Positions 53,935 to 64,000 of a DNA stretch of 64,000 nt are shown here, in pieces. The stretch comes from Clarkia xantiana subsp. parviflora (Eukaryota > Streptophyta > Magnoliopsida > Myrtales > Onagraceae). Each line of letters begins with the position of its first letter. The stretch's first letter is position 1. Position numbers and translations under genes: made by a program. A model generated the notes under the pieces. That model was not told the origin of the DNA and ran no database searches. It worked only from the letters and a program-made list of their open reading frames with translations. The DNA is taken from NCBI GenBank assembly GCA_036873135.1, contig JAPTYO010000009.1:42052756-42116755 (forward strand). Reading direction: 5' to 3'.

Positions 53935-54719
53935 AAGGATGTGAACGTACTAATCTATTCACATCCTTGCAAAAGTCGGGGGACAAGAGGATCATTGGAA
54001 ATCCTCCATCGCAAACAAATGCAAGTGTCGGACGTACTAATCTATCCACACTTCGCCATCATACAAGGATGTGAACGTACTAATCTATTCACATCCTTGC
54101 AAAAAGTCGGGGGATAAGCGGATCATTAGGAATCCTCCCTCGCAAACAAATGCAAGTGTCGGACGTACTAATCTATCCACACTTCGCCATTATACAAGGA
54201 TGTGAACGTACTAATCTATTCACATCCTTGCAAAAAGTCGGGGGATAAGCGGATCATTGGGAATCCTCCCTCGCAAACAAATGCAAGTGTCGGACGTACT
54301 AATCTATCCACACTTCGCCATCATACAAGGATGTGAACGTACTAATCTATTCACATCCTTGCAAAAAGTCGGGGGATAAGCGGATCATTGGGAATCCTCC
54401 CTCGCAAACAAATGCAAGTGTCGGACGTACTAATCTATCCACACTTCGCCATAATACAAGGATGTGAACGTACTAATCTATTCACATCCTTGCAAAAAGT
54501 CGGGGGATAAGCGGATCATTGGGAATCCTCCCTCGCAAACAAATGCAAGTGTCGGACGTACTAATCTATCCACACTTCGCCATCATACAAGGATGTGAAC
54601 GTACTAATCTATTCACATCCTTGCAAAAAGTCGGGGGACAAGCGGATCATTAGGAATCTTCCCTCGAAAACAAAGACAAGGGTCGGACGTACTAATCTAT
54701 CCACACTTAGCCACAGCAT
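53935..54719. repeat. Six-copy 131-bp tandem array with paired hairpins in element E
   Basis: Unit starts at 53935, 54065, 54196, 54327, 54458 and 54589, nearly identical. Each unit has two inverted repeats around the same 12-base loop CGTACTAATCTA: GGATGTGAA/TTCACATCC and AAGTGT-GGA/TCC-ACACTT. A decayed seventh half-unit is near 54725-54760. Confidence 0.92.
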
Positions 54720-55137
54720 CAAATATGTGAACATACTAGTCTGTTCACATCCTCATAAAGAAAGACAAGCACTTCAACGAGGATCATCCTCCTTACAAAG
54801 CCACAGACGACGGTAATACCAACTCATCCACAACCGTCACCAACAGAGATGCAATTTCCTAAGGAAAACCATCGGATCAAGAAAATCAACCATTCAATAG
54901 AGCAACACTCTTACAAAAAGAGAACAAGTCACTGAGACAGCAATAAAGGAAGATGCAAAATAATACTTAGTATTATATCTTTCTAACATCTCATGTCAGG
55001 CATATATATATAATATAGCAGGACTCAAAAGTAAAGACATCCAGCCAGCTTAAAAGTCGAGCCCAAGATGCAACCCGTCAAAATCTCACCCATGCAAGGG
55101 GAGCAACCATATGTACACATGGAAAAACAAAGAAAGA
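54720..55137. other. Sequence between array and antisense gene of element E
   Basis: No gene seen. It would hold the 3' untranslated region and polyadenylation signals of the antisense gene on the - strand; I cannot fix the site. Confidence 0.5.
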
Positions 55138-57470
55138 TCAACCTGACCCAACGTCAGGAGCACCAGAACCAAAGACATCAGTCATAAAAACATCTTGCGC
55201 TGGGCCTTTGAAAGCACCCCGGCGCTCATCACCAACAGGGATGGACACCTGTCCCGTCAAACCACTCGTTCCACCGCTCGCTCGGATCCCCGCAATAGCC
55301 CCAAGGGCATAGCCAGCATATGGACCAGCACTCTGGAAAGGAAAATCGGGGGCAAGGGAGTATACCCTCCTGAAGTAATCCACAGAGAAGGACTCCATGC
55401 GATCATCACGCGCCTTCTCAAGAAGCTTTGGATAATCAGCTGTAGTAGGAAACCCAATCATTCCAAGCTGATCACCCAGGGCAACGTGAGACTCCTTAGT
55501 CTCCCTCAGCGCCACAACATGTGCTTCCTCATCGACCTTCTCCTGGCGTAGTAGGGCAAATAGCTCCGCCTCCAGCTGAGACGCATAATCCTGACTCCTC
55601 TTGAGATCAGCGGAAGCCTCGGAAGAAGCATCTGAATGCGCGCGTGCCTTCTCCCTCAACACAACGACACCCTGAGACAAGTGCTCGTGACGATCCTGTA
55701 GACCCCTCGTCTCCTCAACAAGCTCAACAACAAAAGAGGAAAGGTTGGTCATCACGGCATTCACCTACAACAACAACACAAACACATCATACACAAAGAA
55801 GTCAGACAAACATGATAGATCCAACATAAAAGGAAAGCAACGTACAGGAGCAAAGCGCGCGAGTGACTCCTCGACACATTTCAACGCAGCCTCAGGATCC
55901 CGGGGACACGTCTTGCGGTCAGCCGGTGGAACAGACCGCTGAACCACACGCACACCAACAGCAGGCGTGCTCAAGGAAACATCCTTGGGAAAACGGACAG
56001 CAGACCGAGAATACGGAACCCACTCACTCCCAGACACATCCCGATCAGGCCGGCAAATCAAATCAGACTTGCGAAGAGCCGGAGGAGTAGGGACAACTAC
56101 ACATCAAAAGCAAACACGTTAGGAGAGGGCAAACCATACTAATACAACAAGAAGTCAACCACAGTTACCTGCCAAGGGAGGCACCTCCTCTGAACGCCCG
56201 CTCCCCGACCGGGGGACATGCAGGGTCGAATCTGCGTACATAGGCCCTTTCCCTTTGTCGCAGGAAGGAGCAAGAGGCATGCCGTCAGATGTCAACCTCC
56301 TAGGATCGCTCGGGGAGCGGACGTCAGCATCATGCTCCCCGACAGGAACAACTCCCCCCGTCGTCGGAAAGTCCAAGCCTACAAAGACGACCACAAAGAG
56401 ACCATTAGCATGTTAGCATGGGAAAAATCTCAACAAAACATTTAAAAGGCACAAGTCCCATACCCGGGCCAACTGGAAGAGTATCGTCTAGGCCGGGAAC
56501 AATGTGAGAAGACCCGCCTGCAACTCCACCCTGTAAACAGGGGCGTCTGTTAAGAAACCAACCTACAAGAAAACAAGAGCAGATGTTACAAAACTTCAAA
56601 ACATACCAACTCCTCCCTCGAAGGACGTACGTGAATGCCCGCCGCGAGCAGCTCGACGTCAGAAGCACGATAAAGGGGGCTGTACTCCCCCGCCCTATTC
56701 GCCGCATGGATTTTCTTCAAAGCAACCTTATCTCTATCAGAAAACTCCTGAAATCGTGGAACGGGATCGGCATCCAAAATGTGAGAAGTCGCCCAAGTCG
56801 TGCCTGCATCCTTTACAAAAAAGTACTGACACTTCCATTTATTCCGGGAAGTGTCCGACCGTTCGCAGAATCGCGCTTCAGTATTCCACCCCGCCCGGCG
56901 CAAGCCAAGGGAAGAGAATCCCTTTTCGGTCATATGAGGCCAACGCAAGCTGAAGGTGCACATCCCAGACTCATCCGCCTTACCCAGGCGGTAAAAGGCT
57001 CGAAACAACACTATTGAGTAGTCCCAGGAATTCAGATGACATTGCACCCGAAAACACGTCCAAGCCCTGAACCCTGGTGGGGTAATAGAGACAGGAGAAA
57101 TCCTATAATATCGACAAAGGCGGACCAGATCCTGGCAGTAGGGAAACCGCAGCCCCTCTCGAAACTGTGAAAGGTAGACCGCCTCATACTCAGCTGGAGG
57201 AACGGTAGGCCGACCAAATTCAACTCCCTTCACAACAGCCCAAGGATACGAGACCTCTAGGCCGGGACACCAGCCCCGGGTCGAGACGTAGAGGTCAAAC
57301 TTGGAACGTGGAAGCTTGTTGGGAAAAAATATCTGAGTCTTCTCCAATATCACGCGGTCACCCAACGGTCCCAAGAGTACACCACTTCGAGACCCAGAAT
57401 CGGAATCCATGGTGCTCTCGCCAACCTCACCCTCAAAGTTATCCGAAACAAAAGGATGAGACTTACTCAT
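55138..57470 (-). CDS. Five-exon antisense gene in element E, 672 aa, Transposase_28-like N-part and coiled coil
   Basis: Exons on the - strand: 57470-56607, 56530-56464, 56378-56169, 56096-55846, 55764-55138 (864, 67, 210, 251, 627 nt). Introns are 76, 85, 72 and 81 bp, all GT...AG. Joined, the frame is open for 672 codons plus stop. The N-terminal exon (YLSQFREGLRFPYCQDLVRL; ISPVSITPPGFRAW; FRAFYRLGK) resembles the plant family Pfam calls Transposase_28 (putative gypsy type transposon); this is from memory. The middle exons are Pro/Ser-rich. The last exon has a long coiled coil (ETRGLQDRHEHLSQG to ALRETKESH) and a Gly-rich tail. No catalytic motif seen. It runs opposite to gag. An intact, correctly spliced frame implies recent function or recent copying. 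Confidence 0.82.
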
Positions 57471-58405
57471 TATGCGAAGAAGTGGAAACCGTTTCCTATC
57501 AAGAATACTCTAAGTATCAGAGTCGGGCGCCTGCAAGCCCGTCAACCAAGCCCTGCGAAAACCATACACCAACTCAATCAAAAACCAAGGCAACACATCA
57601 ACCACACTCATCAAAGTCCTTTACAAGGACATTCAACCCAACGGACCAACCGTCCGCATACAAACAGCTAGGGACCCTCCCGCTCGGGAGTCAAAAATCC
57701 TTACGCTCATCAAAGGCCTAGGCCAATTACTAATCAAATTTTCATACGTTTGTGCAATGAAACACAGGTTTCAAGCGCTCTACAAAGCGACAAGTTCAAG
57801 AGCTAAAGAAATCAAAGGCATACAAAGTTGGTTATAATTACCAAAATGCCATCCGACCACCTTTTGATCAAATTTCATCCTTAAAATGGCTCAAGGCTCC
57901 GGGGGCACATACAAGCAGCTCAAATGCACTCAAGCAAGCCCGTTACATGCCACAGAGGGACTTACCCCTCCCCGAACAACCCGAAGAACACTCGGGTCAA
58001 CTAAGCCACTAATGAAGGCAAACTACCAAGCAATCACCTAAGCTCCGGGGGCATAGCTATCCACACACAAACAATCAAGGGGGCATTATCACAATAGGGG
58101 ACATCATTTCAAGTCACCCGTATCAAGATACAAGGGGTCGAGCTTTTCGCTCGAAAAACTCCGATTTCGAACCTCCGCGATTCCCCCTCGGTTGATCGGA
58201 ACCTAGGGACCTCTTCACAAAGGGAGTTCGCTATCCTTAACTCTATCTATCTACACTTAGAGCTTAGCCAAAAGCAAATTTTGAAAATCAAGCCAAAGCT
58301 TCACTTAGGCATTTCATCAAACACCTACAATGCACCTTATTGAAATTCAAATGTGCAGCCCTATAGGTATAATTAACTTCAAGAAAAGTGAGTGGAAGAC
58401 GTTAC

Positions 58406-58645
58406 CAATCGATGCTCGACAAAAAGGACTCGAAACCGGATCGAATCGGACTCAAAATCAAACCACGAAGGTTGCAGCCGCCGCCGCCGTTCCTGCCGTC
58501 CCCGCCGCTGTCGCCGCCGCCTCGCCGCCGCTGCGCCGTCCTGACGTCGCCGGTGATGCCCCTGGTGGTGGCCGGCCGAAATGGTGTCTCCCTAGCACCC
58601 TAAAGTGAATTCCCAAAATCCCTACCTTAGCTCCTCCAAAACTCT
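58406..58645 (-). promoter_or_regulatory. Possible first non-coding exon and promoter of the E antisense gene
   Basis: On the - strand TATAAAAC (58679-58672) is followed by a GC-rich stretch and a donor-like GATTG/GTAACG at 58406/58405. An acceptor-like TTGATAG lies about 30 bases before the ATG. A leader exon with an intron of about 0.9 kb would fit a plant gene. The GCC-repeat ORF on the + strand here is then only leader complement. Inference. Confidence 0.4.
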
Positions 58646-58679
58646 CACCACAACCAATTCAAAAGTTGATAGTTTTATA

Positions 58680-59353
58680 AACTATCATGGAGGAGAGGGA
58701 CTACACAACATGGTAAGTACCATACATCAAGGAGGTACATTCCTATCCCCCATTCATTTTTTAAATTGTTGATGGCTTGGGTTTTTAGCTATCAAATGAC
58801 TAGGATAAATCTAACTAAGTCATTTCAAATGTCCTCAATTTTTTTGAAAACGTTGAGTTTATGATTTCTCGTATTAGGGCCGTTGCATGTGATTTCCCAA
58901 AACCCGGCCCTATTTCATTCACCCAAAACCGTCGTCTCGCCGTCAAGACGGCCGTCTCGGACGACGAGCTCCCGGAAACTATCGCACTACATGAAAAACA
59001 TTTTTTCAAGACTTGCATGATTTATTATCATTTTGATACATTTAGTCGTATCATGAACGTTCCGTATTTATTAGTTCATCGTACGAGCCCGAAAGATTTC
59101 ATGTGCGCCCGCACCTTAATTCTCCAAACAATCACATTTATCATATTATTCGTAGTCCGTTGTGCTACTAACCCTTTGTGCAGTTACCAAGCGTGACCAT
59201 CTCAAAAACTAAGTCAAGGAACTTGTCAGAGCCGCGCGCATCCACCCTTGGTAGGTCAAAACTCGAGGTGAGCAGACGACCCGAATCACGCGTATACCCT
59301 ATCTTAGAATAGAGTTAAACAAAGGTCAAGCCATTATTTAACTCGGGGGCAAG
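58680..59353. other. Region between antisense promoter and 3' LTR of element E
   Basis: No gene recognised. Ends in the polypurine tract ACTCGGGGGCAAG (59341-59353) of the sense element. Confidence 0.5.
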
Positions 59354-60151
59354 TGATGGACATACACGTGATTCGGGCTCGGTTTTAAATTATCCAGACT
59401 TCATACACGCACGGGGCCCACCGCGAAACCCAATTTCAAGCTAACCGGGGGAAACCGGGCAAGTTTCGAACTTGCCCGGCATCCCCGGGGGGCTTGCCCG
59501 GAAATTTCCGGGTAAGCCTAGCTTACCCGGAAGCTTACCCGGAATTCCGGGTAAGCTCCACACCCGGGGGGTGTCGCGCACACCCCCCATTTTACCTCGG
59601 ACGTATACGGAGACCCGATTTTTAACTAACTCCTATGTGTCCGAGACCTATGTTTCAAAGGCGCGCGCGTCCCGCTCGGGACAGCCGTTTGAGACGCGCG
59701 TCAGAGTCCTTTTCCCCAAAGCTCTCCCCTGTACCCCGGTTCACATTTCCACATCGAACCGGGTCAAAACCGGTTTACGGTCTAAGGTTGCCTATAAATA
59801 GCCACCTTGGGGGTAAACATTTTCAAGTCATTCCAAAATCATTTTAGGCAAGAGTGGGAAAAGCTCTGACCTCTCTCTAGAAAACCCTCTCTTTCTCTCT
59901 CTAGAAAACGACTAATGTTGATCGTCGGAGTGAGCACACCAAGCACCCCCCCTCTCCACGTGGACTGCTTGGTAACGCTCCTTTCGCAGGTGCAGGCAGA
60001 CAACCTTCCCGAGAGCCCGAAGGACTTGCCCTCATTCAGAAGACGAAGCTAAGGCCCGTACGCGACTCTAGAAGACGGACTTAGCTCGCATCCAACCCGA
60101 AGACTTCGACAAGTTATCCAGCGGACAGCCCGCAATAACTTGGTCGAAACA
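59354..60151 (+). repeat. 3' LTR of element E
   Basis: 798 bp; same ends as the 5' LTR, TATAAATA at 59793-59800. Followed by the duplication ATGGG (60152-60156). Confidence 0.95.
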
Positions 60152-60156
60152 ATGGG

Positions 60157-61560
60157 GTTGACTCTCTCCATGAAGGCCTAATATACGCTGAAAGTTAACT
60201 ATGAGAAAAAAAAATGGAAAAGGAGGTGAAAGGAAATAGGGAGATTGAAGAGGATTATATCAACATTTGGCATAAGATGATGGGACACATATCACCTCAA
60301 CAACTGAAGAATCTTTTTGTTTCAGTTCCAAGAATTACATACAATAATAGATTGTAATATTTGCATGTTCGCTAAGCAAACTCGATTTCCATTTCCTTTA
60401 AGCGGCATCAGATTTGAAAATATTTTTGGTTTGGTTCATCTTGATGTATGGGTACCATATCGAGTGAAAACTTATGATGGATTCAGATATTTCTTGACTG
60501 TGGCCGATGATTTCAACATATCAACTTGGATATATTTGATGAGAAGTAAGGAGGAAGTGTTCATTTATGTAAGAAAAATCCATCTCAATGGTGAAAACGT
60601 AGTTTGGTGTCATCATTCAGTGCTTTCGAAGTGATAATGACACTGAATTTCAACACATTGACGAATGAATTTTTTTTTTTTTTTTTTTCTAGCATGGGAA
60701 TAGCACACCAAACTAGTTGTGTTCAAACCCCACAATGAAATGGAATTATTGAAAGGAAGCATCGACATATCCTCAGTGTGGCTCGAGCTTTAAAACTTGA
60801 AGCATGTGTTCCAGATTATTTCTCGGGTAACTGTGTGGCAATTGCTTGCTACCTCATCAATATGATGTCATCTTCAGTACTTCAAGGAAATATTCATTTT
60901 GAAGTGCTACACAAAATGAGAGTTACTTATGTTCATCTCAGAAGTGTTTCAGAGTATTTGTTATGCTTTTGATGTTTACAACAAAGACAAGTTTTGACCC
61001 AGATCAATAGTTACAATAATGATGGGATACTCTCCAACTCAAAATGATAGTATTCTTTTGAATTTGAAATTCGAGCAAATATTTGTAGCAAGATATGTAA
61101 GCTTCAAAGAACATATTTTTCCTTTCAAAGAGAAACAATGTTCTTCAAGAATATTATCATTACCACGTCCAAAATTCAGAAAGGAACTAGATAATGGGTT
61201 CTTCGATGGGGAAGACTTGATTGATCGAAGGAGGATGTCACATTAGAAGAAGTTCCTAAAAAGCTCGTGCCGATATTGAAGAATTAAATGAAGATAATTC
61301 AGTGGATGAGAATATTGATGAGAAACGCAAATTGAGCAAGTACCTAAACCAGGATGGCAAATGGACTACATTATGAAGCAATAGATTACTCCAAAATCTA
61401 AGAGAAGTACAAATGTTTTCAGAATTCTTTGGAGAAAGTGAGAGAACCATAATCCTTTGAGGAAATTGCAAAAGATGAGAAATTGATTGAAGCAATGAAA
61501 CAAGAAATATTAACATTAAAAGAAAACAATACATGGAGATTAAAACTGTTGCCATTTGGT
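60157..61560 (+). pseudogene. Copia F integrase and start of reverse transcriptase, decayed
   Basis: WHKMMGHISPQQLKNL (pre-integrase zinc region), CNICMFAKQTRFPFPLSG, then the integrase core LVHLDVWVPYRVKTYDGFRY and LTVADDFNISTWIYLMRSKE in frames 60241-60634. Weaker remnants at 60740-61250 include NCVAIACYLIN. At 61440-61555 EIAKDEKLIEAMKQEI and LKENNTWRL mark the RT start. Many frameshifts; an inserted T-run at 60670-60690. Confidence 0.8.
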
Positions 61561-61610
61561 GAATGAGCCGTTGTAATAGAAACCCTTTAATATAAGCCCA
61601 ACATCCTATG

Positions 61611-62143
61611 TGTTAATTGGATAATGTCACATTAAGGATTTTGAGCTAGGTCTAAATCCCAATTGATATGAGAGGCCCAAAATTGGGCCTTCCCTTTAAC
61701 ATGACCGATCGATACTATGGGTGGACACCGTAGGTGGGTTTTAACCCACCTCATCTAATAAATAGAGAGTGTTAGGGATTTATTTGGGGTTAATCACTTT
61801 ATCCCTTTTAGTTGAGACAAAAAGAAATCTCTCTCCCTAACACAAGAGTTTCGGCCGAACCACATAATGGCCAAGGAGGTGCCAAATTGTTTTGAGAAAT
61901 TACCCCGGAGATCCATCCTAGTGACCGATTGAAAAGAGGCTTTGCTGAGGAGACCATTTCTCATAGATTAATCCTTCACAAGAGTTCCTACAGGACCCGT
62001 CCGGTAGACCGTGAACTCCCTGTCACGTTCCTAGGACTACGGAAAGCTTAATTGGTATGTTCCTTCTTTCCGTTTCGTAATTTGTTACATAGCATGTACC
62101 ATGTGGTTGTTGTTTCCGTAGTAATCGTCCACCAATTCCAACA
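61611..62143 (+). repeat. 5' LTR of copia-like element G (left end uncertain)
   Basis: Ends CCAACA at 62143, directly before a primer-binding site. The start TGTTAATTGG at 61611 is the best TG candidate but is not confirmed because the second LTR is outside the window. Contains ATAAATAGAG (about 61759), leader-like CTCTCTCCCTAACAC, and TTTCGGCCGAACC. Confidence 0.55.
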
Positions 62144-62144
62144 A

Positions 62145-62157
62145 TGGTGTCAGAGCC
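62145..62157 (+). promoter_or_regulatory. Primer-binding site of element G
   Basis: TGGTGTCAGAGCC, one base off the initiator methionine tRNA site TGGTATCAGAGCC. Confidence 0.75.
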
Positions 62158-64000
62158 TGTATAGGAAGTTCATGTATTTGATAAAATTGGTGTTCTTGAG
62201 TTTTTAGTAAAACAGATAGTTCATGATTTTGTTTTAGTAAAAACTTGGTGTTCATGATCTTCAAGAAAACATGACATTTATCAAAATTAAGCATTGAATT
62301 ATTGATCTTAGTAAATATTGACCTAGAAATTTGATTACTAACCCTAAAATTTGTGTTTTTGGCCGAAATTAGCATGTAAAATTAATGGAATATTTCTGCC
62401 CCATGCTTGTGAATTTCGTTCGAAATTAGGGTTAAATTCACATGTAAAATTATGACATTAGTTACCGATATATTCTAGCATGATTTTAGGGAAGCTAGGA
62501 TATTTATTGATATATATTAGTTGCCTAAGATTGAGAAAATATATTGTTTATAGATTTTATCCCTAATATTGAATCTTGACAATATATATATATATATGTT
62601 GGCCGGAATTTATATATATATATATATATTGTGAAAATATTTGAAAATTTTATCTATAATTAATATTACTTGGTGGCTAAGTTAAGTTTTTAGTGGATTT
62701 TAAAATCCTACTTAGCCCCTAAGTAATGTTTCGGCCGAACCCTATGGGTAAATGGGTTGGTCCAAATTGCACATACGGGTCGGGTTGACTGACCCATATA
62801 ACTATGGTCGGGTTCCACCGGTGCAACCGGGTCGGGTCGAGCGACCTGGGTTTTCTCAGTCGGTCCGACCCATTCTGGTCGGGTCGAATCATGTACACTA
62901 ATGGGTCGAACCAAACCGACCCGGTTTGCGTGAAAAACCGAACCAGATTACCTATTTGAACCGAACCGGTCGGACCGGTTTAACTGGACCGACAGACCGA
63001 AATTGACTGAAGACCGAAGGTTAAACTAGGGTATGTTGCGCCTCGCGCAAGTGGACCTCGAAAGAGGAACACATCGTTTTAATGTATGAGTTTAATACAG
63101 AAGTGTTTAAAATGATGTGTTGAATTTTCATTTGCATTCCTTAATAAATAACTTATTGATAAAATTTACATCGGTAGAAAGTAGGCTTTGAAAGCTACTA
63201 CGACCTTGTAAAACTATCAACTGACGCATAAGGTGAAATCCTGAAATGCTCAGTTCGGAGATGGGATAAAATCTCTAAAATAAGTTAGCAAACGAAGAAG
63301 GATTAAGTGGGTTAAACGATTTTCTTTACATACGCCTTAAACGATAAGTCAGGCTAAACATTCAAATCAAATGACACACTTCTATAAGCATAGTTTGTAA
63401 ACATAAATTTCGTAGTCATTTCGTCACACGTTCCCTATGGGATGATGAGAAAATGATTCACATTAATGTAAAAATATGTTCCATTATAATCGGTAAGACA
63501 CGCCGCCAGAAAAGGTGAAGAATGATAATGAGCTACTTATATCATCATGCCACATTAATTTGCGCATTAAACGCGTACATAGAACAAGAGTATGCTACTA
63601 CCCTTTGAAAATACATGTTTACAGCTTAAAGACATGGTATCGTGGTCGAACATATGACATTACATACTTGAGGACGAATTTTCTGATGCATTGACAGTTC
63701 ATAATAATGAGTCTTGATCAGAGAGAAGAGGATATTACTTACATCAGGTCCCACTTAATTTGAGTGGGAGAGATTTGAACCAGCAACTCAAGTGAATGAC
63801 ATGGTAAATGATAATGTGAACATTTTCATTATAAATCCAGTGGGAGGTCTAAACACCTACCACAAGTAATCACTGTTGCTGTTTGGACGAATCAAGTAGA
63901 ACCTGATTACCGTAATGCTATACTGAGGATACCACAACTACCTGTACTACCCATTATTCCCAGTGGAAGTGATCCAACAAACTTGGTTTCAGATCCTAGT
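62158..64000 (+). mobile_element. Internal 5' region of element G (no coding part recognised)
   Basis: AT-rich leader with TA microsatellites (62580-62640), a CG-rich block with GGTCGGGT / GACCCG motifs (62770-63010), then sequence without a long frame. The gag expected of a copia element is not readable before the window ends. Alternatively the LTR stands alone and 62700-64000 is unrelated DNA. Confidence 0.4.

Larger units (their letters stand above)
49515..60151 (+). mobile_element. Element E: large non-autonomous Tat-lineage gypsy element carrying an antisense gene
   Basis: LTRs 49515-50345 (831 bp) and 59354-60151 (798 bp), duplication ATGGG (49510-49514, 60152-60156), primer-binding site 50347-50362, polypurine tract GGGGGCAAG before 59354. 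The sense strand codes gag, protease and a second gag-like segment (50384-53572); no reverse transcriptase, RNase H or integrase is present. After this come a six-copy 131-bp array (53935-54719) and a five-exon gene on the opposite strand (55138-57470). The element must have been mobilised by a relative's enzymes. Apart from indels in a GC-rich repeat and a C-run the LTRs look almost identical, so insertion is recent. Confidence 0.94.
46000..61560 (+). mobile_element. Element F: decayed Ty1/copia, split by a hAT element and by element E
   Basis: An LTR-like end at about 46000-46186 is followed by TGGTATCAAAGC (46188-46199), a methionine-tRNA primer site with one change. Gag pieces follow at 48268-49200, the pre-integrase region before and after element E, integrase at 60317-60970 and the very start of reverse transcriptase near 61480-61555. 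The 3' half is missing; the reading stops where a new LTR-like sequence begins near 61560-61611. Many stops and shifts show great age. Confidence 0.75.

Noticed and set aside
58330..58608. Ala/Pro-rich ORF over the GCC repeats
   Set aside because: Low-complexity frame on a GC-rich stretch better explained as complement of an antisense leader exon.

Overview
This window is nuclear DNA from a flowering plant, probably a eudicot (inference). The evidence is one ordinary plant housekeeping gene with GT-AG introns, surrounded by plant-type transposable elements: Ty3/gypsy Tat-lineage and chromovirus elements, Ty1/copia, L1-type LINE with a terminal RNase H, TRIM, hAT, Mutator-like MITEs and a Helitron-like end. 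I see no bacterial operons, CRISPR arrays, rRNA or tRNA genes.

Layout. 1-2997 is the 3' end of a Tat-lineage gypsy element (A, + strand). 2998-5450 is AT-rich DNA without a recognisable gene. 5451-7084 is a hAT-like element carrying a Mutator-like foldback MITE (5969-6804). About 7105-30906 is one L1-type LINE, split by three insertions, each with a perfect 5-bp target duplication. These are Tat element B (7283-16500, - strand, ATATT), chromovirus C (16881-22602, + strand, AGTTC) and a deleted copia (23424-25398, - strand, ATATC). C is itself split by a 649-bp hAT MITE inside its reverse transcriptase (19615-20263, 8-bp duplication GTATTTGG). A Helitron-like 3' end follows at 31104-31143. A Mutator-like inverted-repeat pair (about 31159 and 42774) encloses a tandem TRIM-like array, and that array is split by Tat element D (32759-41498, - strand).

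The single host gene is acireductone dioxygenase (42970-45566, seven exons, 199 aa, intact), an enzyme of methionine salvage. To its right lies a decayed copia (F, about 46000-61560). It is split by a hAT element (46528-48259, itself containing a MULE-MITE at 46833-47390) and by a large non-autonomous Tat-lineage element E (49515-60151, duplication ATGGG). The window ends in the 5' part of another copia-like element (G).

Most notable are genes running antisense inside the gypsy elements, between the end of gag-pol and the 3' LTR. B and D carry the same two-exon gene (103 and 99 aa), with a TATA box and an identically placed intron after ATG-NCT-G. E has no pol at all; its sense ORF reads gag, protease, then a second gag-like segment. 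On the other strand E carries a five-exon gene whose joined frame is open for 672 aa, with four GT-AG introns of 72-85 bp. In all three elements a TATAAAA sequence sits 380-670 bp inward of the 3' LTR and points away from it. This looks like a recurring architecture of an antisense cargo gene with its own promoter.
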